From Dioscorea cayenensis subsp. rotundata (Eukaryota; Streptophyta; Magnoliopsida; Dioscoreales; Dioscoreaceae), in NCBI RefSeq assembly GCF_009730915.1, contig NC_052476.1, positions 20,751,257 through 20,815,256 of the forward strand: a DNA stretch of 64,000 bases. The letters run 5' to 3'. Shown piece after piece: positions 1 to 11,684 of this stretch. A program made the translations under genes and the position numbers. How positions within the stretch are numbered: position 1 is the first letter of the stretch; every line of letters starts with the position of its first letter. Under the pieces are notes generated by a model. That model was not told the DNA's origin, did no database searches, and saw nothing but the letters and a program-made list of their open reading frames with translations.

Positions 1-500
1 TAAATTCAACAATTCATTAGTGTACTGGTTTAAAAAATAAACAAGTACCAACAATGCTTAATTGCTATATTAATTTCCTCTTTCCATAATTCATATTATT
101 TTCCTTTTTAATTATATCCAAATAACTACCTCATGACTAATTTTACACCTTTATAAATGCTTCCGTTTTATTCAATACTTTAAATAATAATAATAATTAT
201 TAAAAAAGCTTCCGTTTTCAGCGCCAACCGTTACTAAAATTTCGCGGGAACTTCACTTGACTAAGCCTAAACCAAATCACATATCCAGCCCCAAACAGCA
301 ATCCACCCTCCCAACCAATGAAACAACGACAACACGAAAACACTCTCTTCTCATTAGTGGGCCCCACTTATAAAACGCTGTTTGCTGTTCTAATCCCCAC
401 ATCCAAATCAACCCATTTTCCTCATTTTCCCTGTTTCTTTTTCTTTCCATATATCTTTGGCTTGCTTTCGGTTTTGAAGTTCTCTGGAGCTACTCCAACA
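1..500. promoter_or_regulatory. Upstream region and 5' leader of the universal stress protein gene
   Basis: AT-rich sequence with no coding signal for the first 230 bases. A TTTCGCGGGAA stretch at 240-250 matches the E2F consensus (TTTSSCGC-like). A TATAAAA-type box lies at about 370-376, roughly 125 bases before the chosen ATG at 501. An in-frame-looking ATG at 318 gives an unrelated peptide and is taken as leader. Promoter function is inferred from motif and position only. Confidence 0.4.
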
Positions 501-2583
501 ATGGCAGCCGCCGCTGAGAAGACTCCGATGATGGTGGTGGTGGGGGTCGACGACAGCGAGCACAGCTACTATGCCATCCAATGGGTTCTCCGCAACTTCC
601 TCTCCGTCACCGGCACCTTCAAGCTCGCGATCATTCACGCCCAACCCAGCCCTGCCTACGCCGTTGGTCTTTCCGGCACCGGTACTCCCTCTATTTTCAT
701 CCATTGGTTGTTTTGTTTAGGGTTTCATGGTTTTAGGGCAAAAAAATTTGATGTAGAAGAGGAAAGTTGGATTCTTTGGCGCAGGCACTGCTGATGCTCT
801 TCCGTATGTGGAGTCGGATTTGACGAAGATTTCTTCTAGGGTTATTGAAAAGGCTAAGGAGCTTTGTTCTTCCAGTTCGGTAGGGGTTTTTTTTGTTTCA
901 AATCTTCAATTTTTATGGTTTTGATTTGCTTGTGTTGTGGATTGGGAATTTGATTTCCTTGCAAATTTAGTGTTGCTTTTATTTTTATTTTTGAGTCTTT
1001 TTGATCTATTGGTTTCTTAGGAGCCATGGGTTCTACACTTGTTGAAGTACTAAGAGTGTTATAATGGATAGATCTCTTCCAACTGATATCTTTTTTGCAT
1101 ATACAATGATTTGAATTTGAAACCATTTGCTTAAATGACACAAACCTCAATCATTTGGAGAAACCTCAGTGGGTTTTGTTTAATGATGTTTGAAGGGAAA
1201 AGAAAATTTTCAAAAATTGGGAATATATGGTATGGATGTTTTGGTGAATGGATGACCTTTATATGTGTATGGTTATTTGTTTGATTGATTTGTCCTGTGA
1301 AGTGGATTAGAATGTTTCTTGGTAATTTTTATTCATGACATTTGAGGATGGTAAAAAAAGATGAGAAATTCATGTTTATGTGGTGATAGTTTTAAGAAGT
1401 TCGGTACTTGTGTGTGTGTGTTTATTGGTAATTTTCTTGATGAAGTTTGAGGAGGGGAAAGAGTGACGAGAAATTCATGTATTATATTGTTAGATTGTGG
1501 AAAATCAGTTCATCGGTTTATTTGTCTAGTGGAGTGGAAATTTGAGAGCTTTTTCATGGTAATTTTCTTCAGGAATTTTGAGGTGACATGGTAACAAGAA
1601 TTCCTGTCTTATTTGTTTGATATCTCTTTTTATATAACTTTGTTAAAGGACAGAACAGTTAATGATCCATATATTATTTGATAAGTTTTGAGGAATTTAT
1701 ATATTATTTGGGTGAGGTATTAGTTCTCAAAGGTGTACAATTTTTGGCAGCACTTGTTTGATTAGATATGTTTATTTCACACAGGTGAAAGATGTCGTGT
1801 ATGAGGTGATCGAGGGAGATCCTAGAAATATTCTTCCTGAAGCTGTAGAAAAGTACCATGCCGACGTGCTTGTCGTTGGCAGCCATGGCTATGGAGCAAT
1901 CAAAAGGTATACTTAGAGTTTTAAAAGTACGTTATTCTGTATGTTGACAAATACCTGAAAATGAATGACTGTCGATCATCTTATACATGTGAATCGATTT
2001 TATAAATTTAATGTAACCCTTCTTTTGATTTCTTCATTGTTTTGAATAATCTGAATGATCTATAGTGATTATTTCCTTGTATTAACTGTGAATCTTTATG
2101 AGTGGAAACATCATAAAACAACTGATGTAGCTTTTGTTATCAAAAGACATACAAACGATGCAAAATTTGAAATTCAACATACAAAGAATATCATGTTCTA
2201 TAAGTGTATGTTTCATCGTCTTGAGCTGTTGTCAAGCATTATTTTTCACGTAGTACTAAATACTCTCTGGTTCACTTAATACTGCATGACATCATAGTTT
2301 ATGCATAACATGCATACCTGCGGCCTGCGCTGTTTGATGTTATGTTCCGACATTCATCATCTATTTTTCATGTAAAATAAAGGAGAAAAAAAGATTTATT
2401 CAGATTAGAGTTCTGTAGTAATTAATTCTGAAACAATACGGAAAAACCAAACACATTCTTGAATGTGATCATACTGTTTTGTAAATCTTTTGCAGGGCGG
2501 TTTTGGGAAGTGTTAGCGATCATTGTGCTCATCACGCACACTGCACTGTGATGATAGTGAAGAATCCGAAGCCGAAACATTAG
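501..2583 (+). CDS. Universal stress protein (UspA-domain, ATP-binding type)
   Basis: Four exons with GT-AG borders and matching phases: 501-681, 785-879, 1785-1906, 2496-2583, giving 161 residues, the usual length of a single-domain plant USP. The N-terminus has the VVVGVDDSEHS strand with the Asp that contacts adenine in the family. The C-terminus has the nucleotide-binding pattern G-x2-G-x9-G-S complete (G124, G127, G137, S138, within VGSHGYGAIKRAVLGS). Family members are small soluble alpha/beta proteins that bind ATP and respond to stress; the substrate or partner here is unknown. The start was chosen because the following residues begin the conserved first strand. No frame defects were seen. 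Identity is very likely; the exact orthologue is not assigned. Confidence 0.9.
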
Positions 2584-3885
2584 GTGACCTTATTCTTTAG
2601 TAATGAAATTATTCTCTTAATATGCCTTTTAATTCTAGCAATAAATTGATGAACTTGAAGTTCATAGTGAACAACAGCCTTCGATACGAATGATTTCATT
2701 TGTATCAAATATGAACATGTGAATGTATTTGATTGGAGTGGAAAACTCTCAAGTTGGTGATGCACATAGTTTGAAGTAATTTTATCAATACTTGAAATTA
2801 ATTGATTTGGATTGTCATAATTTCTTATCATTATTCATTGTTTTTATATAATTTGAAGCCCCTGTTTCAATATAAATAACTTTATAAAACACTTTCTATA
2901 TGAAACAAAGTTGTTTATGTTCATAAGAAGCTTATTAGTTATTACACACACTGTGAATCATTTTCTTATCAGGTTGTGAAGCAGAGAAGTCATTGAACTT
3001 TTATTTTGGAGGCTGTAAAATGAACATCAATTGTCAATTCGGTAACTTAAATAACAGAAGTAAATTCATACATGTCATAAAACAATACAAAATTACTGAA
3101 CTTTTGTCTGGATATCTTACTAATGTAAATAAGATTTACAGCATTGTTTTTTCAGTTTCATTGTATGGAAAGAATCTGGAAAACAACAATAGACTATATA
3201 TATATATATGTATATATATATGGTTGATTCTCTGAGAATTTATCTACGAACGTTATCTTCCAACCGTTGGATTGAAAACCAACGATTAACTTTATTTATT
3301 CTGGAAACATTTTTTTTAAAACGTTATTGTGAACAGTAATAGATGAGATTAACAACATTCACATCGACAGTAGCTTAGTAAAAAAAATGAATTTTATCCC
3401 TTATTACTTATTTATAACCCCTTATTATTCATATTGGTCATCTACGGATGTATTAAAGAGCGGGACGATTAAGCGGTTTATTGGTATTCAAATTCAGTTA
3501 GAATTTTTCTCATGTGATGAAAATTCAAGTGGTTTATTGGTCATCGACGGTCAATAGTTAATATTTCATTTAAACCGTCAGATTACCATCCCACGACTGG
3601 AAATTCTGAGAGAAAGGCCAGTAATTCGAAATGGATTTTCAGGGTTTCGGATCCAAACCCGATATCAACTAAAACCCGATCCGATAACCTCCCTGAGTGG
3701 GCCCCATTTAACACTCACCCCAACCCCACCGTGGGTCCCGCGCCTACCGCGCGAAATCCATGTCCATCTCCACGAACGCTCTCTCTCTCTCTCTCTCCGG
3801 TGCCCTTTCCCGACTGCCGGAGCTCGCCGGAGTTTTCCTCCGATCATCGAGGCCGCCGAGATCGTCATCTCCAGGTTCCACTTCC
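2584..3885. other. Intergenic region between USP and auxilin-like genes
   Basis: The 3' flank of the USP gene, then AT-rich DNA with a (TA)n run at about 3196-3221. From about 3226 to 3615 there is a stretch bounded by imperfect inverted ends (TTCTCTGAGAATTT against TTCTCTCAGAATTT) that could be a foldback element. From 3690 to 3885 the sequence becomes GC-rich with a CT run (3778-3799), as expected for the leader of the next gene. No gene was recognised. Confidence 0.5.
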
Positions 3886-6800
3886 ATGGATGACTTGCCT
3901 GGCCTCCTCGCCCGTGATTTTGGACTCCGTCCAAAGGGAAAGTCTGCACCGATGGCCCCGCCGGCAGGATCCAGCCGATCCCGCTCTGGATCCACCTCAG
4001 AAGGCGTCTTCGGAGGCCCTCCTCGCTTCTCTCAGTCCCGATCTCCTCAATCATCCGACTCCTCGAAGGCCTCGTCTTTGCCTGTCTATGATAAGCCTGT
4101 TTACGATGACGATATCTTTGATGGGATCCCTGGAATGAAGAGCTCGACCTCGGCGAAGTACGATGATGTGTTTGCTTCGAATGGGTCGGCTGGGTTTGAG
4201 GCGCTGATTCCGGGATTTGGAAGGAGTAGTACACTACAACGGAGGTAATTTTCGAATCAATTGGATTTGAGAAATGGATTATTTGTGTTATGAATTATAA
4301 AGTTGCAATTTTTTTTATTTTTTATTTTGATTTAGTAGTGATTTCAGTTCTCATTTCATTCTATCTGCTCTCTTAGGAATACACATATGATTTGAAAACC
4401 TCTTATATGAACTCCTCCCATGATCCCATCTCTTGCTGATGAATGTCTGGCTTGCTATTTGATCAATGCAACTTGTATGAATTCTCTATGCTGATTTCTT
4501 TGTCATTCTTTCCTTTTTGGATGTGAAATTCTATGGTTCTGTTTGGTTTGAGGGATGTTTAAATACAAACTTGTGTTTTTTGTGTTTGTTTTGAGAGCTC
4601 AGTTGAGATTGGACAGAGTCACAGAGATGAAGACATCCCTCCATTTTTTCGAAGCCGTGTTTTTGTTCCTTGATTTGTGGAGGTGGTCTGTCCCTATTTC
4701 TCAATATTCCACCATTTGGACATCCACCTCCCCCATCCCTCCATATCTCCTTACCAAACACTACCTGAACGGTTGTAGTGTAGAGCTCCATAAATGTAAC
4801 TCAGTAACCTAACAAGAAACTCACGTCTATGTCACTTATTGTTTATGTATTTTAGTCCATCACAATGGACTAGTTGCCTTAGAGTCAAAGAAAGTAAATG
4901 AAATCTTATTAGGCAAAAATGTGTGCTTTGAATCTTTCTGGTAGATGTACTTTGAAACATTACTAACTGAAGATCATGCTGATACATTATGACCATCTTG
5001 AGCATCATGTGCAGAGCCTCACTAGTTAAAAGACTGCACAAAGCTCCAAAGGCCTTGACATGCTAAAGCCTAAACATATTTGAGGCATTCAAGATGATGT
5101 CACATAAAATAGCTACATAAATTATTTTTATTTTTACTACTTATTGAAATTTCTATGAGTGAAAGGCCTTGATTATTGCCCAGAACATCGACTGAAACTC
5201 TTTTACATTTTCTTACACTGGAATTTGATTTCATTTCTCCTTTTTATGAGGTTGACACCAAACAACCAGCTATATGCTGGTTGTTGTTTAAGAAGAGTTA
5301 TTATTTCGTTTTATGCCAATCTATCTTTGTCCAGGAACCAAACAGACTTCTTGCACCTAAGATAATATTGGACATGTCAAGCAGTCTACCGCCTTTGATA
5401 TGGCACTCTTACTCTCTTTCCGTGACAGTAATCTTTTCATTTGACTAGTACTATTACTTGGCCTTTTTTGGAAAATATTCATAACATCCAATTTAACTGT
5501 TTTGTGTCAAATCTTAGTGGCATTTGTTAGTAACTATTCTTGTCAAAGTGTAAGTTATTGTTATTTATTTTCCAGTAAGCTGCCAGAGTCTAACTATCAG
5601 CGAACATCAGTTCCAAGCTCCAAATCAACTTCAAATGCGACTGGCGATCCTTTTGTAGTCTTAGAAACATCTACATCAGCAAATTCAACCTCTGGGTTAT
5701 TTACTGACCCTTTGGAGCAGATTAGCAGTCCTATGCGCTCTGGAAGCACAAAGATCAATGCTTCTCCTGCCAGTGGAGGGTTATTTGATGATGTTGATGC
5801 TTTTGGCGTCTTCAAGAATTCAACTCCATCATTTACATCAGTAAAGAAAGAAAATGGGAAAGCTGACAGTCATCTAAATACTGTTCAGAATATGGCCCAT
5901 CTAGATCCTTTTGCTGATTTAGAACAACATACTAAACCTTCATCCAAGATATTTAAGAATGCTGTACCTAAAATGCGTTCCACTGATGGTAATCTAGAGA
6001 AAAATCACATGGTTTTTGAAAAGCCTAGCAAAACTCCTAATTCTTTTGAAGACATTGGCAGAAGTCGTTCCTCAAGTTCAGAGGGCAATGTAAAACATTG
6101 TGAAAGAAATGTGACCGCTGGTCTATCTCATAAGTTGAATCAACATTTGGAAGCGGCAGATGATGTGTGGCTCAATGTTTCTGAAATCCCTCTCTTCACC
6201 CAACTTACAAGTGCCCCTTCACCATCAAGACCGCCACCTCCACTGGATCTTAAACACACATCTACAGGAAAAGCAAGTCAAAATGCATCCCTTGGTATAA
6301 ATTCTCAAGGAAAACATAACAGATCATTTGATCAATCCAGTCAAAGTTATGAAAATTCTATGCGGAATTCAGGTGCATCACCTATAGAGGAACTTGAAAC
6401 TTTTGCTATGGGCAGGCTTCAAGCCTTTGCTAATGGTCATGCGAAATTTATTTACAATGAAGACAATTTTGAAAGAAAGTCAGCTGCAGAAGCATCTGCT
6501 GCTGCTATGAAGGAGGCCATGGATAAAGCTGAGGCCAAATTCAAACACGGAAAAGGGGCAAGGGAAAAGGAATGCGATGCAAGACCGGCTAAAAGCAGAG
6601 AGACCACAGATCAAGAAAGGCATGGCAAAACAATACCTGATCCATTGGATTTTGGATATCATGAAAAAGAACAGAGAGAAAGAGAAGAGAAAGAGAAGAA
6701 AGAAAAGAGACTTGAAAAGGAGAAGGAACTAGAGCATGGATGGGACAGGGAGAGACAAGTGGTGGAGAGGGCCAGAAGAGAGGCACAAGGAAGAGCAGCT

Positions 6801-9166
6801 TCTGAAGCTCATTTAAAATTTGAGAGAGCTGCATTTCAGAAGGCGGCAACTGAAGCACGCAGGAGGGCTGAAAGAGCTGCAGTTGACAGAACTGCTGCTC
6901 AATCTCAAGAGAGGACTGCCGCCCAATCTCAAGAAAAGCAGCACAAAAATGAGAATGATCTTGAGTCGTTCCTTTGGTATGGGTGCTCGAGCTAACAGTG
7001 CACCTAAACAAAGAGCTACAACCTCAGTAATGATCAATTCAAGATATTGACAGCATTATTTGTTATACTCTTTGCAAGCTGCCATCATGCGATTTTTTAT
7101 TTTTATTTTTAAGGAAAATTTCTTCGATGCACGAGTACAAAGCAAGGAGGCTTCTGATACAACTCGGAGATCATCTACTTCTTCATCCACCATTCGAAAG
7201 GCATCATCAGTGACAAATATTGTAGATGACCTGACTTCTATCTTTGGAGGTGGGAAGTATCTTCCTATGCGATGTCTCTTTTTATTCAACAATAACAAAG
7301 TAGTCCTCAGGTAATGTTAATCTTCAACTAATGAAGTTAATTTTGATCCACACATGTAAAAAGGTTCTCCATCTTCTGGAGAATATCAAGAAGTAGAGGG
7401 AGAGAGTGAAGAAAGAAGAAGGGCCAGGTTTGAACGTCATCAAAGGACACTGGATCGCACGGTATCAGTTTTCTTATGATGTTGTTACTTGTTTTCCTTA
7501 AAATTGAAATAGATACACATTCATTGTTTTCTTTTTCATTCTGCAAAAGCTTCTGTTGCTTTAAGCCTTATTTTTGCTATATCCTTATCCTTGGTTTCTT
7601 CTGATGATATTTGTGCAGGCAAAAGCTCTTGCTGAGAAGAATGAACGTGATATGCAAACTAGAATGGAACAGGAAGAAAGACATGTAAGGCATCTGAACC
7701 CTTATTGCGTTAGATTTGCCCAATTCTGTGCACTGCTTACAAAGCCCTACTGTAAAATTCTCTGTAGTGCTTGCATAAGCAGCATGCTGTACAACTTAGG
7801 TGAGATTATATTGCACTTGAATCTTGTTGTGGTTAAAGTCCTGGTCAGGGCGCATCATCTGATACAATCTGGTGAATTTCATGCTGTGCTATATGCGTAT
7901 TCGTCTTAATTCAAGAGAAGCTTCCGTAGCATCTTTGTGAAAATGTTTCACCTCTTTTTATGTTATTCACTATGATACTATCCAATGTACAGGACACTTA
8001 GATATTCACCCATTAAATATATAAAACTAGTTGAATGGTGTTCATTATGAACCACAACTCTTTCGACCATTGGTATAGGTCCTACCAAAAAGCTTTTCTT
8101 TAACTTCTATTTCTTGCTTACCTTTCTCTTTGCTGATTTCAGAGAATTGCTGAAACTCTGGATATTGAAATAAAGAGATGGGCAGCTGGGAAAGAAGGCA
8201 ACCTGCGTGCCTTACTCTCAACATTGCAATATGTGCGTTTGTGTTCTTGCCTTTGTGTAAAATTTTCCATCATCCTTTTCAGGTTAACTGTCTTGAATTT
8301 TTGCATGAGCTGTTGCACTGTTCATTCATCTTCTTTCCACTGAGTTATGTCATTTAACACAAACAGGTGCTTTGGCCTGAATGCGGTTGGCAGCCTGCTT
8401 CTTTGACAGATTTGATTACATCTGTCTCTGTAAAAAAGGTATACAGGAGAGCAACCCTGTGTGTCCATCCTGATAAGGTACAACAAAAGGGTGCAAATCT
8501 TCAACAGAAATACATCGCGGAGAAGGTGTTTGATATCCTTAAGGTATTTCTTCACCTATGGACAATTCCGTTGTAACTTACCTGCTTTTATTTCAATTCA
8601 TAGTGATCCGTAATTCATGCAGATAGCGTTGGTACCTTCTTTTCATGCATATCAGTCTATATTTAGTACTATAAACATGCAATGTACTAGGGTTCAAGAA
8701 ATGCCTATGTTAGAGACCAATATTTGAACATGCCCCAAACAAACTTAGTCATGCAATTTGACAGAAAGTTTGTAAGATTATACCTCACTTGGTGTAAGAA
8801 GGGTCTTCAATTCACAGATGTATACATCTAGTGTGAGAGTTTAATCTTGTATAAATATGAGTACAATTTGAATCAGGTTCCGAATCTCTTACCTGATGAT
8901 GTCTCTGCTAACAAATGAATCTCTCAAGCTGTCGAACTACTTTTGAATTGAAAACTATAACCCTAATAAACTTTTTAAGCTTATTTATGAACTCAAAGCT
9001 ACATGCATAGTACATATTGATAGTAGCTTAGTGCAATTTAATGAGAAACTGGCCTCGAGCAGAATATGATAAATACTTAAGGTTTGTTTGGCCGGGCTTT
9101 TCAAATCTTTTTTTCTTTTTGGAACAGGAAGCTTGGAACAAATTCAATGCCGAAGAGCTCTTCTAA
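3886..9166 (+). CDS. Auxilin-like J-domain protein (clathrin uncoating), with one frame break
   Basis: Eight exons: 3886-4244, 5576-7026, 7114-7249, 7364-7461, 7619-7684, 8143-8232, 8367-8543, 9128-9166; about 804 residues once one base is discounted. The N-terminus [14 protein letters not shown] is typical of plant auxilin-related proteins; an upstream in-frame ATG at 3760 would add 42 residues. The middle is low-complexity Ser-rich, then a charged Arg/Glu/Lys coiled-coil region in exon 2. The C-terminus is a J domain with the HPDK motif intact ([12 protein letters not shown]) followed by EAWNKFN and a terminal EELF. Plant relatives recruit Hsc70 to uncoat clathrin vesicles. Near 6971, TTCCTTT has one base more than the frame allows: exon 2 reads to DLESF, then [11 protein letters not shown] continues in the next frame. 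With that base removed, all exon phases close. It may be a sequencing error or a true lesion. Confidence 0.85.
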
Positions 9167-10441
9167 GAGGTATCGATAAACATAATTGCACACACTAGCA
9201 TAGAAACAAGAGAAACAAAAACAATTCGAACACGTACGCCTTCTCGATCTTGTTTTTCTTCTTCCTATTTTTATGTATGTTGTTGATCATTCAAGGTCAG
9301 TAGTTCTCACATAGAAAGAGATCCTTAATGAGTGTAATCATGTAAATCAAATCCATTGTAGTGTACCAGAAGAGGTGCAAAGCAAAAATATTGCTTCAGT
9401 ATACTTTACATTATAATAATTAGCAACTAATTTTCTCAAGTTTTTAATCACTTCCTTTAAAATTAGCCCCTTTTTTTGTTAATATCAAACATTAGAATTC
9501 CAAAAATATCAATTTTCAACTTATAAATGAGGGTGGTGTATTCAACCTATGATATTATGAGATTTTTTTATTTTTAAATTTTTTTGCATGTATACCACTG
9601 TAACACTATAAAATTAGAGTTTGAGAATGTTAAGTATAATTCTATTCTCTCAAATTTTTTCTTCAAGGGTATAAATATAAATTTATATTATAAAATGGTT
9701 AAAAGTTGTCATAAAAATATATGTAACATCATAGAAACTTTAGGAGAGTTTATGTGTAATTTCAAAATTTTGGAGGGTTATATATATAAACTTTCTAACA
9801 ACTCATTCTAATAATTTTTTTTATCTGGGTCTTAGACAGTTGGAAATGAATTAAAATTATAGAAAGACTTACTTGACTTGACCCAAAGTTCATTGTCAAC
9901 CAACTCTTGAATATTAAAAAATTGAATTTAAAACAAAATTTACACACCATTTTCTTGCATCTTCAATTATAAAATATGAATATTTATTAAAAAAAAATAA
10001 TTATTAAAAAAAAGACATGTTGAATAAGTCTTACAATAAGTCAGTTTGATAGTCAATAACAAACCAAGATTCCTCTTAAATGTCCATAGTGCACATGGTT
10101 TTGACCATATTTTTATATTTAAACTCATTAAATATATATATATAAAACTTTTTAAAACACTAAATACTTTATTTTTATATGTTAATTAATGTTCACCAAA
10201 TTCTTAGAAAGTTAGGAAAGAGTCCCTCTCTTTCTTAGCTTTCTAAGAGTACCTCAAATGCTGTTTTTTAAAAATATGGAAATTTTCTATTTTTAGATAA
10301 TTCATTTTAAAAACAATAAGAAATTAAGTACAAACTCTTATAATAACTTAATTTAGCTAAGAAATAACTTTGAGATTTGAAACTCTCTCTCTATATACAC
10401 ACATGTTTCTTTGAGCTATCTTTGTCTACATTAAAATAGAC

Positions 10442-10472
<31 letters not shown>

Positions 10473-11684
10473 TATTTCACCTCTAAATTGAACCTCTAGA
10501 GGAAAAAAAATCAATTTTATGGAAAACCTTTGTAATTAAATAATAAAAAGTTCTCTGTTTTAATGAACAAACTTTCCCTTATTACAAGATCGACACCTTT
10601 CCCTATCTGTCTTTATATATATATATATATATATATATATGAATATTACATTTCTCTATCTACATTAAAATTAAATAACTTTAAAAAGCAGACATAAAAA
10701 AATTAACTAAAACCATATACTCCTTTTTTTTTCATTTATTCAAATTTAGTCACGTCCCTACATGATATATATATATATATATATATATATTCATTTTCAG
10801 TAATATAATTCATACATGAACTCTTAATTTTAATTTTTTAATAAAATACTAAAATATACCTAACACCGACGATGAATGTGAGCTCGTAGGGGCAAAGAAA
10901 GTGAGCTCAAGGGGACAGAGTAAGGGTTTGAATCTTTCCCGTGTCAGATCATTTATGATCTTCACGCACTATCATGTAAGGGCCTGATCTATTTATAAAC
11001 TATTCACTGGCCTGCGTGTGAGTCCCTTATATGAGAAACAGTGGTTTCACCTCTCTTGTAGGGCAGATGAATTTTTTTAGGTGATATGCAAACCATCATA
11101 ATTGATGCACTTCGATACCTATTTGTTCATTTGACAATTTCTTAAATGGGTCTTGTTGTCTATTAAAAAAAAAAGGTAAGCTCACCTTAATCCACCTAAA
11201 TAATTTTATAATTTTATTTTAATTTATATTTAAATGTAAAATTTTTTAAAAATCCGAAATATTAAGAACATTTAAATTCGAAAGCTTTTTAAAAACAAAA
11301 TTGAAAGAGTTGGAGTCGCATGTTTCTCATTCCCTTTTTTTAAAAAAATAAAAAAATACATAATTATCCATTCACACCCTTCAAAATAAATAAATAAATA
11401 AATAATAAAAATAAAATAAAACAAAAATAGTCAAAGCCCATGGGCTATGTTTAGAGAGAGAGAGAGAGAGAGAGAGAACCCTAACCCTCGTTTTCGTCCC
11501 TTCTTCCAAATTGGGCATCTTTCTCTTTCCCTCTTTGGCCCGGCCCAATAAAACCCTAGCCTTCGGTTTTGCTCCGAATTTGGGGGCGAATCCTTGGAGG
11601 AAGCTCAGCAGGAGGAGCGAATCGAGGGTTTCTGGATTTCAGTTTCAATTCAATCTCGATTGCTCTTCGGATTGCTTGCAAAAC
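9167..11684. other. AT-rich intergenic region with (AT)n microsatellites, a SINE-like stretch and the RFI2 leader
   Basis: Very AT-rich, with three (AT)n microsatellites (about 10441-10473, 10615-10640, 10765-10790) and no coding signal. A possible short retroposon lies at 10870-11175 (listed separately). An (AG)n run at 11453-11476 is followed by a telo-box-like AACCCTAACCCT (11477-11488) and GGCCCGGCCCAAT (about 11537-11549). Both are frequent near transcription starts of plant housekeeping genes, and here they precede the RING gene start at 11685. Confidence 0.5.
10870..11175 (+). repeat. Possible tRNA-derived SINE-like retroposon
   Basis: The left part has TGAGCTCGTAGGGG (near 10878), resembling a pol III A box. 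About 35 bases later GGTTTGAATCT (10925-10935) resembles a B box, and the stretch ends in a run of ten A (11165-11174). This order and spacing fit plant tRNA-derived SINEs. No clear target-site duplication was found, so the call is tentative. Confidence 0.35.

Noticed and set aside
3665-4234. 189-codon minus-strand open frame opposite the auxilin first exon
   Set aside because: It is the antisense shadow of a GC-rich exon whose plus-strand product is recognised; it has no family match.
10441-10790. (AT)n tracts as matrix attachment or promoter elements
   Set aside because: They are ordinary microsatellites, found throughout the window in introns and spacers alike; nothing links them to a function.
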